DNA of 64,000 nucleotides from Patiria miniata (Eukaryota > Echinodermata > Asteroidea > Valvatida > Asterinidae): contig NW_024037059.1 of NCBI RefSeq assembly GCF_015706575.1, positions 37,485,058-37,549,057 of the forward strand, given 5' to 3'. A model generated the notes under the pieces. It was not told the DNA's origin. It was given only the letters and a program-made list of their open reading frames with translations, and did no database searches. This document shows, in pieces, positions 1 through 12,200 of the stretch. The position numbers and the translations under genes are program-made. Numbering within the stretch: the first letter of the stretch is position 1; the number at the start of each line of letters is the position of its first letter.

Positions 1-3000
1 CAATTGACGTAAGAAACGCCATAAATTATACCAGGAAAGAATAAAGATGTACATTGTAATATAAATATTATTCATACATCTTTCAAATAACGTGTCTTTA
101 ATTGTGAGCATTCCAAACAATACAGTAATTCGCAATGGTATTAGAATGGTATATGATAGCACGATCAATGCGTCTCTATTAAATTTAAAAATATATAATT
201 TAGGCCCCTATGTGTGAAATATTCTTTGATTGACTATGAGCATTCCATACGAATGAGTTAATTCGCAAAAACAAAAGAGAAAGGAGAAAGAGAAAATTCC
301 TTTACCCTAAAAACTGGGAAAATAATTTGTTTTAAAAAAGTCAAATGGGACACTCCATGCATTGATTTAACAGTTTACAAGGAGTTAGCTTTACATTTTA
401 GCAAAATTGGGAAAAATCAGATGTTTCTGGAAAATTGCAGCTTGTAAGGGGTTAACCTTGCTTTTTTAGTAAAATTTAGATGTTTATGAAACATTTCAAA
501 TAGTAAGGGGTGAACCTTGTATTTTTTGCGAAATTGGGCAAAATCAGATCTTTCTGGAAAATTTCAGATTGTAAGGGGTTAACCTTGCTTTTTTTAGTGA
601 TATTTGGCAAAATAAGATGTGAATGAAAAATTTCAAATTGTAAGGGGTTAACCTTGCTTTTTTTTGGTAAAATTGGGCAAATTTAAATGTTTATGAAAAA
701 TCTCAAATTGTAAGGGGTGAACCTTGCATTTTTTTACCAAAATAAGGCAAAATCAGGTTTTTATGAAAAATGTCAGATTGAAAGGGGTTAACCTTGCATA
801 TTTAGCAAAACTGGGCAATATCAGATTTTTATGAAAAATCTCAAATTGTAAGGGGTGAACCTTGCATTTTTAGCAAAATTGGGCAAAATCAGATGTTTCT
901 GAAAAATTTCAGATGTAAGGGGGTTAACCTTGCTTTTTTAGTAAAATTGGGCAAATTTTAATGTACATGAAAAATTGCAAATTGTTAAGGGTTAACCTTG
1001 CATTTTTTAGCAAAATACGGCAAACCAGGTGTTCATGAAAATTTCAGATTGAAAAGGGTTCACCTGGCATTTTTAGCAAAATTGGGAAAAATCAGATTTG
1101 TATGAAAAATCAAAATTGTAAGGGGTTAACCTTTGCCAAATTAGGGCAAAATCAGATGTTTCTGGAAAATTGCAGATTGAATGGGGTTAACGTTGCATTT
1201 TAAGCAAAATTGGGCAAAATGAGATTTTTATGAAAAATCTCAAATTGTAAGGAGGAACCTTGCATATATTAGCAAAATTGGGCAAAATCAGATCTTTCTG
1301 GAAAATTTCAGATTGTAAGGGGCTTTTGTAGTAAAATTTGGCAAAATAAGATGTGTATGAAAAATTTCAAATTGTAAGGTGTTAACCTTGCTTTTTTAGT
1401 AAAATTGGGAACATTTAAATGTTTATGAAACGTTTCAAATTGTCAGTAGTTAACCTTGCATTTTTAGCAAAATAGGGCAAAATCAGGTGTTTATGGAAAA
1501 TTTCAAATTGTAAGGGGTTAACTTTGCATTTTTAGCAAAATTGGGCAATATCAGATTTTTATGACAAATCTCAAATTGTAAGTTTTGCTAAATATGCAAG
1601 GTTAACCCCTTTCAATCTGCAATTTTCCAGAAACATCTGATTTTGCCCTAATTGGGCAAAGGTTAACCTCTTACAATTTTTGATTTTTCATACAAATCTG
1701 ATTTTTCCCAATTTTGCTAAAAATGCAAGGTTAACCCCTTACAATCTAACATTTTGCATAAACACCTGATTTTGCCCTATTTTGCAAAAAAATGCAAGGT
1801 TCAACCCTTAAAATTTGAGATTTTTCATAAACATTTAAATTTGCCCAATTTTACTACAAAAAGCAAGGTTAACCCCTTACAATTTGAAATTTTTCATTCA
1901 CATCTTATTTTGCCAAATATCACTAAAAAAGCAAGGTTAACCCCTTACAATCTGAAATTTTCCAGAAAGATCTGATTTTGCCCAATTTCGCTAAAAATAC
2001 AAGGTTCACCCCTTACAATTTGAGATTTTTCATATAAATCTTATATTGCCCAGTTATGCTAAAAATGCCAAGTTAACCCCTCACAATCTTCAATTTTCAA
2101 GAAACATCTGATTTTTCCCAATTTCGCTTAAAAGAGCAAGGTTAACCCCTTCAATCTGCAATTTTCCAGAAACATCTGATTTTGCCCTAATTTGGCAAGG
2201 TTAACCTCTTACAATTTTTTATTTTTCATACAAATCTGATTTTGCCCAATTTTGCTAAAAATGCAAAGTTAACCCCCTACAATCTGAAATTTTCCAGAAA
2301 GATCTGATTTTGCCCTATTTTGCTAAAAAATGCAAGGTTAACCACTGACAATTTGAAATTTTTCATAAACATTTAAATGTTCCCAATTTTACTAAAAAAG
2401 AAAGGTTAACCCCTTAAAATTTGAAATTTTTCATACACATCTTATTTTGCCAAATTTTACTACAAAAGCAAGGTTAACCCCTTACAATCTGAAATTTTCC
2501 AGAAAGATCTGATTTTGCCCAATTTCGCTAAAAAATGCAAGGTTCACCCCTTACTATTTGAAATGTTTCATAAACATCTAAATTTTACTAAAAATGCAAG
2601 GTTAACCCCTTACAAGCTGCAATTTTCCAGAAACATCTGATTTTTCCCAATTTTGCTAAAATGTAAAGCTAACTCCTTGCAAACTGTTAAATCAATACAT
2701 GGAGTGTCCCATTTGACTTTTTTAAAACAAATTATTTTCCCAGTTTTTAGGGTAAAGGAATTTTCTCTTTTTCCTTTCTCTTTTGTTGTTGCTATATTTT
2801 GCGAATTAACTCATTCGTTTGGAATGCTCATAGTCAATCAAAGAATATTTCACACATAGGGGCCTAAATTATATATTTTTAAATTTAATAGAGACGCATT
2901 GATCGTGCTATCATATACCATTCTAATACCATTGCGAATTACTGTATTGTTTGGAATGCTCACAATTAAAGACACGTTATTTGAAAGATGTATGAATAAT

Positions 3001-3066
3001 ATTTATATTACAATGTACATCTTTATTCTTTCCTGGTATAATTTATGGCGTTTCTTACGTCAATTG
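1..3066. mobile_element. Large inverted-repeat (TU/foldback-like) element
   Basis: Bases 1 to about 300 are repeated in reverse complement at about 2760-3066: the window opens with CAATTGACGT and position 3066 ends with ACGTCAATTG. Between the unique ends lie two oppositely oriented blocks of tandem repeats of roughly 70 bp, with the switch near 1580. Each unit carries a version of AAGGGGTTAACCTTGC and of CAAAATCAGATGTTTCTGG, alternating with a second unit type containing AAGATGTGTATGAAAAA. The arms differ by scattered substitutions and indels, so this is not a perfect mirror. The design (unique terminal segment, inner tandem repeats, inverted arms) matches foldback transposons and the TU elements described from sea urchins. 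No transposase ORF is present. The left target flank lies outside the window, so a target-site duplication cannot be checked. Confidence 0.8.
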
Positions 3067-4149
3067 GCAATCGCGTCATTAGGCCTATATAATTCTAGTC
3101 AAATTGATCAAACGAAACTCCGTTTTGATTATAGTCAATTATGAAATATTCATTGATTTATGACATACACCTTTGTTTCAATTTTGATACTACCCGTAGA
3201 CCTGCCGAGCAGCTGTAGATATCAAACTAAACCAAAGTATAAAAGATAGAGGGTAAAAAAAAATCAAAAAGTTATGTGCTAGTCAAGCTTTCAGGGATCG
3301 GTCTGAGCCATAACAATGCCCCAGCCGATCCCTTAGTTCTCTTCCGGAGTCTCGGCGTCCCCGACCAATACACACTTCCTTCCCTATCCATCCATATAAC
3401 CCCGGAGGGCCAGGCACCATGTAAAAGCAAAGAGCTAAGGGAGGAACAGGGCGGCCCCTAAGCCCTGATCCTCCGAGTGGACCACATGCCCTGAACCTGT
3501 ACGAAGGCGCCAACCTGGAACTCGCGGACAGTACCAGCAGCAGTGCTTACCGATTAAGCTAAGGTACTGTTGGTACTTTACGACGGGAAATTAAATCTCT
3601 TATAGTGAATAATTGAACTCATTCGTTAAAAACCAAAAAGACACCAGCGGGATTCGAACCCGGGACCCCGCTAACCGTGGACGACGAATCGTAACCACTC
3701 GGCCATTTCGTTACCTTAGAATTTTCCTTAAACTGAGAAAAGTTATCTTTATAGGTAAGCAAACACGCCAGGAAGATTACTGGGTCCATTTGCTTTACCT
3801 TAATGGGTAAAAACAAGTCGATATAATGAGCCCAGTGTGTTTGGTTTGTTAGGAAGCTGCATAACACAGCCTAATGTGCAAAACAGTCGTGTGCTAGGCG
3901 GATCATTACGCAACAATGAACACCGCAATTGTGTATTTTCAAAAGGCAGACGCGTAGATTTCTACTCTTTGTATCTGGGCACATATAGATTCTCACCTCC
4001 CTCTTCAGCTATTTCGACTTTCTTAAAATGAAAAATAGAGACTGTCAGCGAATCTCCAAGAGTTGAAATAAGGATCGTCCTCTCGATAGACCTCAGACTC
4101 AGTAAAGTTCAACATTGGGCTCTTTTTCAACAGCTGTTTTTGCGGAAAC
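3067..4149. other. Intergenic stretch with tRNA-like retroelement pieces
   Basis: No gene is seen. A GC-rich piece at about 3270-3570 and a tRNA-like piece at 3640-3720 stand out from the AT-rich surroundings. The first reads on the minus strand with an A-box-like TAGCTTAATCGG, which suggests a tRNA-derived SINE, but its B box is poor. Confidence 0.4.
3640..3720 (-). repeat. tRNA-like sequence (SINE head or tRNA pseudogene)
   Basis: On the minus strand this has a good pol III A box (TGGCCGAGTGG) and a perfect B box (GGTTCGAATCC) at tRNA-like spacing, with a well-formed T arm. The would-be acceptor-stem halves (5' GGTAACG, 3' GGTGTC) do not pair, so it is read as a tRNA-derived element rather than a working tRNA. 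Confidence 0.55.
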
Positions 4150-4900
4150 TTTACATCGGGATTTTTTTAGAAGCATCTGATTTTGCCCAATTTTATTTAA
4201 ATATGCTCCAAATTTTGTTAAAAAAGCAAGGTTAACCCCTTACCATTTTAGATTTTTCATACAAATCTGATTTTGCCAAATTTTACTAAATATACAAGGT
4301 ACACCTCTTACAATTTAAAAATTTTCATAAAAATTTCTTTTTGCCCAATTTTGCTAGAAATACAGGGTTAAGCCCTAACAATCTGCAATTTTCCAGAATC
4401 ATCTGATTGTGTCCTATTTTGCTTTAAAAAAAAAATGAAGGTTAACCCCTTACAATTTGAATTTTTTTCATGAACATCTAATTTTCCCAATCGTATTTGA
4501 AAAGGCAAGGTTAACCCCTTACAATCTGCAATTTTCCAGAAACCTCAGATTTTTTTCCCAATTTCGCTTTAAAAATGCAAGGTTAATTAACCCCTAATAA
4601 TTTGAAATTTTTCATAAACATCTAACTTTGCCAAATTTCAATAAAAAAGCAAGGATAATCCCTTACATCTGAAATTTTTCGGAAACATCTGATTTTGCCA
4701 AATTTCGCTAAAATATGCAATGTTCACCCCTTACAATTTGAAATGTTTCATAAACATCTAACTCCATACAATCTGCAATTTTCCAGAAACATCTGATTTT
4801 TCCCGATTTTGCTAAAAAAATGCAAGGTTAACCCCTTACAATTTGATTTTTTTCATAAGCATCTAATTTTGCCCAATTTTACATCTGGAATTTTTCAAAC
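4150..4900. repeat. Second array of the foldback inner repeat
   Basis: About ten degenerate copies of the roughly 70-bp unit found inside the element at 1-3066 (GCAAGGTTAACCCCTTACA, CAGAAACATCTGATTTT and variants), all in the orientation of that element's right arm. The unique terminal segments are absent, so this is a solo or decayed arm. It ends abruptly near 4895. Confidence 0.75.
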
Positions 4901-5206
4901 AAATTATCAGGTAACTGGATCATTAAACGGGACAGGTGCACATCGGCCTTGGAGCTCAGACCATGTGTCATGCACTCCTCAATGCATAGATGATGCACAT
5001 AACACTATGGGTAGTACAGGCACAGCTGGGGGTACTGCCCAAACAATGATGAACGCATTGCGTATGCTTAAAGAATTACCCACAATTCCGGTTTTTACCG
5101 TTTAGGTCTGCCTCTAATCACTTTACGCGATCCCCTGACGTCTCATACAATGACTTTAGGCAAAATAGTCTAGTAACCAGACTAGTAACCAGACTTTGAC
5201 TCTTAA

Positions 5207-5709
5207 AGCTATAGTCCATCATTTGCAGCCATCCGAAAAGCAACTGGCGTAATTATTGTTGAAAAACAAACTTGGTTGAAAGATAGAAAGGGAACTAAAC
5301 TCCCTGTGAAATTATTCTTTCTGGGAAGCTGTCATTTTGAAGTAATCAACGAAAGAAGGCATTTCCAACGGTGATTCTTAAGAAGCACCGTTGGAAAATT
5401 TAAATTAGTAGTTCGTTTTGTTATTCAGCGCAGCGCGCACAAGTATTGGAACGACGCACACGCGCGCGCGGTTGTTGTAATTCTACGGATCAGTGCGCGA
5501 CGTCGCGTATAGCTGCAATTCAAAACAATTCAAAACATGATTCAGTAACTTTTGATTTGAAATTGAGATCTTAGAATGCTGTTTTTCTCGGAATGTACAG
5601 CTGAAGCTTAGCTGAAACTTCATCAGGTTAGTTGCTCAGTATCCTTCATTAGATTTTGAACTCTTTTGTTGCTTCAAACGAACAAAATGCACAAATTACA
5701 ATTGATGGA
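5207..5709. mobile_element. MITE-1, copy a
   Basis: A non-coding element of about 500 bp preceded by TTAA (5203-5206). It begins AGCTATAGTCCATCATTTGC and ends in a related inverted sequence with GATGGAC. It shares its body with the copies at 31075, 49994 and 55581. A central hairpin pairs TTTCCAACGGTG with CACCGTTGGAAA (about 5367-5400). It has no coding capacity. Confidence 0.65.
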
Positions 5710-5714
5710 CTGAG

Positions 5715-6185
5715 GCGAAACATCGAATGAAAAGTGAAACATCAAATGCATATTGCAAAAGATCGAATGCAAACATACCGATGAAACATCGAATACAAAT
5801 AGCTCGAAATGTCAAACATATGTGTAAAACATTGCTCACATATTTGAAAATATCGCAAATATATTGTAAAACAACACACACAATTGTATCGAAAAACATC
5901 GCACATTTAATGCAAAAAATCGAACATAATATTGAAAACATCGCACATATATATCGTCAAAAACATCGCACATATAAATTGAAAATCGCATATAAATGTA
6001 AAGCATCGCACACATATATTGAACATCGCCCATATATTGTAAAACATCGCACAAATATTAAACATCGCGCAAATAATGAAAAACATCGCACACTTATATT
6101 TAACATCGCACATAAATGTAAAAGATAACAAACACATATTGAACATCCAACATATATATTGCAAAATATTGAATATTGCAACGTT
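5715..6185. repeat. Minisatellite of ACATCGCACATAT units
   Basis: An irregular tandem array of units about 18-25 bp long, each with a version of AAACATCGCACATATATTG. ATCGAATG variants lie at the left and ATCGCACA variants at the right. The overlapping open frames on both strands are a by-product of the repeat. Confidence 0.7.
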
Positions 6186-6533
6186 TGACACGCCATACTC
6201 TTTGTGGAGACCGTAACTCATAACAAACATTATGCATGGATTTGAAATCTCGTCTACAGATTGGTCGTGTTTTGTAACATTAGAGGTCTAAAAGTTGACG
6301 AGAACTAATGAGGAATCAATTTTATATGATTTAAAGAAAATACAGTGTATTAATCGCGAACAAAAATCAATCGCAGGCCTATAAATACAAGTCAATATTA
6401 ATGAAAAAAATATTTTGTTTACAATTTTCTTGCACTCATCGCCTAGTATGGAAACTCCCCAGGGACGGATCCAGATGAAAAAAATATTTTGTTTACAATT
6501 TTCTTGCACTCATCGCCTAGTATGGAAACTCCC

Positions 6534-6661
6534 CAGGGACGGATCCAGGTGGGACTCACTCGGGATAGCTGTGTGTTTAGCATAAATACGATATTTTTTT
6601 CTGTCAATTTCCCTTTTTTTGCCCCGCCCCCCCCCCCCCCCCCCAAAAGAACCCGTCCCTG
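6534..6661. mobile_element. hAT-like MITE (CAGGGACGG ends)
   Basis: Terminal inverted repeats CAGGGACGG and CCGTCCCTG bound a 128-bp element with a long C run. CTCCC lies directly outside each end, which fits a 5-bp target duplication. Confidence 0.5.
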
Positions 6662-6753
6662 CTCCCATATTAAGGTAAATACACAGTAAATATGCAAGAA
6701 CTTGCCAACGCCAACCATGATCGCTACCTTCAAAAAGTTATAATACATGCATG

Positions 6754-7086
6754 CAAGGGCGGATCCAGAACAGATATTTTGGGGGAGTGGGCCAGAAAGA
6801 AATTGTTCCCAAAAAAGTGGGGCCAATAATTGACTGCGTGGGGCTCGGGGCCCGCTTAAGGGCCGCTAAAAATTGTTGGATTGTAGACGCTCTGTGGTGC
6901 GATCTGAGGCAATTTCTGACCACTTCAACCAAATGTTTTTGAGCAAAAGATGGTGGTGTACGCAGTGGCTTCTTTTTTTGCGACGTCACTTAAAAAATGT
7001 TTGGCTTCGTTGTGGGTGCGGGGGGGGGAGGGGGGATGGCACCCTTCATCTGCCCCCTCCCCCCCCCCCCCCCGGACCCGCCGTTG
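6754..7086. mobile_element. hAT-like MITE with G/C runs
   Basis: Starts CAAGGGCGGATCCAG and ends with a decayed inverse (GGACCCGCCGTTG). AATACATG lies right of the element (7087-7094) and also four bases left of it (6742-6749), a probable 8-bp target duplication blurred by an extra CATG. The interior matches the element at 18625-18892, including GACGCTCTGTGGTGCGATCT. Confidence 0.6.
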
Positions 7087-7880
7087 AATACATGTCTACA
7101 TTTTTTGGCCCATGCACTTAATTGGAAATTATTTGGACTGAAAAGTCGCCCTATCTTGCAATGGATGGTAAATACACTGCTAGATCATTTTCAAAATGGC
7201 GATGGACTTCAAGGCTGCTTTTTAGGGGCGGAGTCATCTTTCTATCGAAAAATCACCCCAAGTCACGGGTCAGCCCAATGAACGGAAAGTCAAAGAGGAA
7301 TAATCAAGCTTTAATAAGTGATATTTGTCTAGAGTACCTTGGGCCGTTTTGAGAATATTTTTCTTGATTTTATTTAAGGGGGGGGGGGGGTATCATAATT
7401 TTTATGCAGAATTTGTTCGTGTGTGTGTGTCTTTGGGAATTTATTTACTATCGGCACCGCCAGCCACCGCGGATCGCAAATCTGGTCCTTCCTTTTTGGC
7501 CTTTGCATACTACTGACTCTCATTTTTACAAGGATAGATAAAGGCGACAAACCGGAAATATACACACGCCTAAATTTAAATAAATATCTTCTTTTATTTA
7601 CAAACATTCATGTTGATGCAACATCAACTTAATACATCAATACTTTCGTCGAGCACCACACAAAATACCCCATGGCATTTTAATACAATAAGATCAGTTG
7701 AACATACATGTACCTTCGAATCGGATGCAAGAGAACAACGGTTTGCATATACTTAGAACAGCATGGAGAATTGGCGTCTGAAGAATGCATTTTTAGCGAA
7801 AAATAAATATATAATACAAACTTTGCATTCTGTTTCCGTTTTTGCCTGTGGTATGTTATGTGGAACTCGGTTTTACATTG

Positions 7881-8062
7881 CAGGGGCGGATCCAGTCGTC
7901 GAACCCCCTCCCCCCTGCTCCGACACCAAAAACGAAACGAAAATTAAGACATTATTGTAATAATAATGACCTATATGTCCGCCTGTCCGCAACAATCGAA
8001 CATAAAAAAAATCTGACGGGCCTGACCCCCCCCCCTGCAAAAAAATCCTTGATCCGCCCCTG
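7881..8062. mobile_element. hAT-like MITE (CAGGGGCGGATCC ends)
   Basis: CAGGGGCGGATCCAG at the left and GATCCGCCCCTG at the right form terminal inverted repeats. CATTG flanks both sides, consistent with a 5-bp duplication. Interior C runs, no coding capacity. Confidence 0.55.
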
Positions 8063-9047
8063 CATTGTTAAATTTTACCTCAAAAACAAATTGAATTAGG
8101 GTTACAGTCCTTATTTAATGTAAACAAATTTTGGACTGATTTTGAAAATAAGCTTCGTAGCTAGTGGTTTACTTGAATGCCTATGTTGTATTTAACATTT
8201 TTTCCAAGTTTTACGCACTAAGGTGATATTTGTTTTTAAGTTTAACATTAACACAATACTATATCAGCCCCAAACACTTGTAATGAAAAATGTTATCTGC
8301 TAAAACATTAACTCATGTGAAATACAAAAGTAGATAAATCACCTAGAACCACACGCCTGTACTGCGCATCTGGCACAACTTGTCGATAACTTCTCAAAAC
8401 TGAAGAACTCTTTCAGAATTGAAAATTATGTCAAAACATTTTAAACTCGAACGATAAATATAATCATAAATATTATTCTTGCAGCTGCAAATAATTTATT
8501 TTGGGGGCATTCCATTAAGAAATATCCAAAAACTTCACAGGTTTTATCTTTCAAAACTGTACATTAAAGACATAGGCCTATTACGTCAGCTCATTTTTTT
8601 GTCTTTAGCCCCGCCCCTTTTAATACCACCCAGAATTAAAACTCATAAGACGTACACGCAATAGACATAATACCATCGTAGAACTTAAGTTTTAACTCTG
8701 TGTGATTTAACATCCCCTTCTCGGCATATCACTCTTTTCTATGTTGAGTTGTACAGAGGTAAAACTTACCCAAAAACTAATATCCTTCGGTGTTACAGCA
8801 ACGGTAAAATCGTAATGAGCTGTAGTTTAAAAAATGGTCTTAAGTAGCTTATTCCATTTTCCATTACATTTTGCCTCAGTGTGCCCCATTTTGTCATTTA
8901 TTTCAAGTCCTCTTGTCGTTATTTTGGTTAGAAACTGAGTGTTATTTTGGGTACGGCGAATTCGAATTTAGTGGGGTTTTTTGTAGGGTGGCTCTATCTG
9001 ATTTGTTTTGGTTTAACTCTCACCCCATTTCCACGTGTTCACAAACT

Positions 9048-9053
9048 TTTATT
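9048..9053 (-). terminator. Candidate poly(A) signal of the transporter gene
   Basis: AATAAA on the minus strand (TTTATT on plus), about 190 bp beyond the transporter stop codon. This is the nearest canonical signal downstream. Confidence 0.5.
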
Positions 9054-9245
9054 GGCACAGTTTCTCCAAATCTCACACCACCACGCACACCATTTCACCG
9101 ATTGAACACCAATTATTAATAAACACTTCCTTTATCCCACATTCTATATATACACATGTATATAAAATTCTTTCAAAATATATAAAACTGGCAATGTTTA
9201 AGTATATCCCTTCAATTTAATTTGGTCTTTTTTTCCCGTGGCGTG

Positions 9246-12200
9246 TCATACGACACTGACAATGTCCAAGTAGATGTACTCGGGTGAAGGTAGAGGCGAA
9301 GGGGCGAAGGTTCGCTCGGGACCGTCGGCCACGAGCAGCAGCGCCTTGCGCCGGTTGCGGACCATGACGTACCGGTCTTTGGCGAAGAGTCGCTGGTAGA
9401 CCGGTACGGCGAGATAGAGCAGAACGGACAGGCAGTAAATGCCTATGCTGGCCAAGATGGCGGAGTCGTAGTTACCCGTGTGGTCCACGCTCATACCTGG
9501 GAGGGGAAAAAAGCGTTAAACAAAACCGTTATTTTGTGAATTCTCATTATTAGTACGACATTTATTTTGGCGTGGGATCCATCCAATGAGGGCCAAAGAT
9601 AAATTAGCTGCCACCATTGCTCTTTGATACAATAATGGGAACAAGTGTGAGCTAAGTCTTAACTATAATATCAAGGACCAACGAGATCCTCCCCAGGGAA
9701 TTAGGCCTTACCGAGCAGCGAGCCCAGGATGAGCCCCACGCCGTTCATGATGATGACAACCGAACTGGTGTCCAGCCCTCTAGCGGAGCCGAAGATCTCG
9801 ACGCAAATGGAGTAAGGCAAGGTGTCAAAGACTGCCATGACGAGCAGACCGGCAACTGTGGGGAAAAAGAGGGTTAGTTTTAAGAGAAGCTGCAAATAAA
9901 AAAAGGAGGAAGACAAAAAGGGGAAAAAAATGGAAATGAGTCCATTGTTACAAAGAACAGCTGGCTAAATATTTGATCACTTGAGGGCGCTGTTAAAGCG
10001 CCATTTTTATTTTCACCAGACTCCAACTCCAATCGTTCACTCACCGACTGCAAGCCCGAGCATCATTCCAAGCGTTGTGGCAAACAGGAGCACGACCATG
10101 ACGACGACGCCGAGGAGACTAGCCATGACAAACAGGTAGATCTTAGGGAAAGGCAGGCTGTCGGCCACGGCCGAGATGATGACCTTGCCCACGACCTCTG
10201 ATACGGCCAGCACCATCATAAAAAGGCTGCATTCCGATCTGTCGAATCCTTTAGTTGTCATGAAGCTGACCTGTAAAGGTAGGATCAAAAAAATATCCAC
10301 CGAGGTGAGTTGAAGATCATAAATTTTCAAATATTTTCTATGCTTGTCACAGCCGTGAAATGTTCGATTTTTAACTGGTAAAGAATTTCATGCCTTGCAC
10401 ATCTTCAAACTCAATCGAATAAAGCACTTTTTAAATGTTCGTCATTTGTGCTGCATAGGCCTACTCTACGATCCGTGAATTTCTAGTACGCCTATGCAAG
10501 GTCAATGGAAAAAGAAACGCAACATTTTCCGGCATCTTGCATCGAAACTGTACCTTTTTTGCGAAAACGTATAAGGTAGGCCCGAAGTTTATGGAATCGA
10601 AGCGTGCGTGTCATATCAGTACCGTTTAAAATGCCCTCACTAAGGCTCGGTGCTTACGAAATCGCGTGATATCACTCACTTATAGTAGTGTTACATTTTT
10701 CAACTGCGCTCTGTGTTGCAGAATCATACATGTACTGCCAAAATCTTACCATGCTGACGTAGTAGAACGTCAGTGTCATGCAGCATCCCATGATGCCGAT
10801 AGACAGAAACCAAAGCTCGGGGTAGGCGATGTTACGGAGCCGCTCGCACCTCCCGGTCTTTGCGACGCCATCCTCCTCCCCAACCGCCTCGGCTTCTTTC
10901 TCCTTCAATCTCTGCTTCTCCTCATCAACGATCGTTTTCTCCTGGTCTGCCTTCTCCGTGCTTTCTCCCTCCTCATCTTCCGGGGGAGCTACCGAGTCGG
11001 CAAGCACGAGGTTCTTGGAGGACGGCTGTGAGTAGGTGCTGACGCAGGGCACGCAGACAATCAGAAGAATCCCGCCCACCACGCGGAGCATGTTGCGCCA
11101 ACCCCAGGCGATGATCAAGTGGTGCACCACTTGGTTCATGATCAGCATACCTGTATACCGGAAAGGTAAAAGAAAGGAGAAGAAAATGAGTTTCGATCAA
11201 CTGGTGCCTGTTTCTGTCCCCTGTAGCTCCGGGAACAATGCTGGATGCGCAGGTGTAAGCGCACCTGTTATGCCACTACCACGCGGCATTTGGGTGCGAT
11301 ATCGAGGCGATACCGCTAAGCTGCGATAGAGGGAAAAGGCAACAATGGGTTAGTTCAACACAGTGAGATACATATGTTGGTGCTACGGTTATACTTTGAT
11401 ACATACCGTGTATTATACTTCTCTTTTAAAACAAACAGGTGTTGTCATTCAGTGTGTGGTTTATTCCTGTCGAGTAGGGAAAAGTTCTCAGGTTACAGTT
11501 GGGATTCATGGAAATGGATTTGGATGGTGGAGTGATGGGATGAACTCCGAGTTGAGCGTCGGGACTTTCTTTCAGCGTACTTTCTGGCGGGATCTGAAGC
11601 CAGTATCTGCCCAGAGTTTGTTGGTTACTCCTTTTGGTATAGCCGCAAAACCTCTTCGAAGTTTTGCTGCGCCATTTGACGAGGCAAGTCAACTCGGCGA
11701 CTGTCATACGTCAGGTCGGGTTCCCCGACGTCTTGCGGCTCTTTTGAATGAAGACAGACACTCCTCTTCCGCGAGTTTCTAGATTTCGTCAACTTGCATT
11801 GTGAGGCAGGTCCAGGCTGGACACGCGTCTAGACTTGACAACCCATCAAACGTTCTTCTTCAGGCGGTAGCCTGCATTTCTTACCGTGTCGTAGTCTCCG
11901 TCTCCAGGTGTGAAACCTAGGCTGCAGGAGACACCCATGCTGTAAAGAAGCAATGGGGCTCTAGCAGGAATGCAGAAATTGAACGATATAAAAGAGAGAG
12001 ATTAGATATTGGGCTAATAAAGTTTTGGCTTTGAAACATCCACTGGTATGCGGGCAGGTCATGGTATTGTACGGTTTGCGTAGTAAAGAAAACCCTTTGC
12101 CAGAAACACGACCGAGATTTTGCAATTTTAAGAATTGACATGCAAACTCTCGTCGCAAAGGCTTTGGGTTTCTCTCAGAATAATGACCGTACAACGAAGA

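Larger units (their letters stand above)
6190..9047. other. Intergenic DNA rich in hAT-like MITEs and homopolymers
   Basis: No gene is recognised. It contains a 76-bp tandem duplication (about 6401-6545), hAT-like elements at 6534, 6754 and 7881, long C and G runs (6630-6645, 7019-7075, 7378-7390) and otherwise AT-rich sequence. Confidence 0.5.

Noticed and set aside
1..3066. Sequencing fold-back artefact as the cause of the palindrome
   Set aside because: The two arms differ by substitutions and indels throughout, so they are not the same molecule read twice; still worth confirming with long reads.
3640..3720. Functional tRNA gene
   Set aside because: The internal promoter boxes are good but the acceptor stem cannot pair.
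4809..5105. 98-codon frame partly in the foldback repeat array
   Set aside because: Half is repeat sequence and the rest matches no family I recognise.
11363..11782. 139-codon open frame in transporter intron 2
   Set aside because: No domain, no splice signals that fit, and the flanking transporter exons already join in phase.
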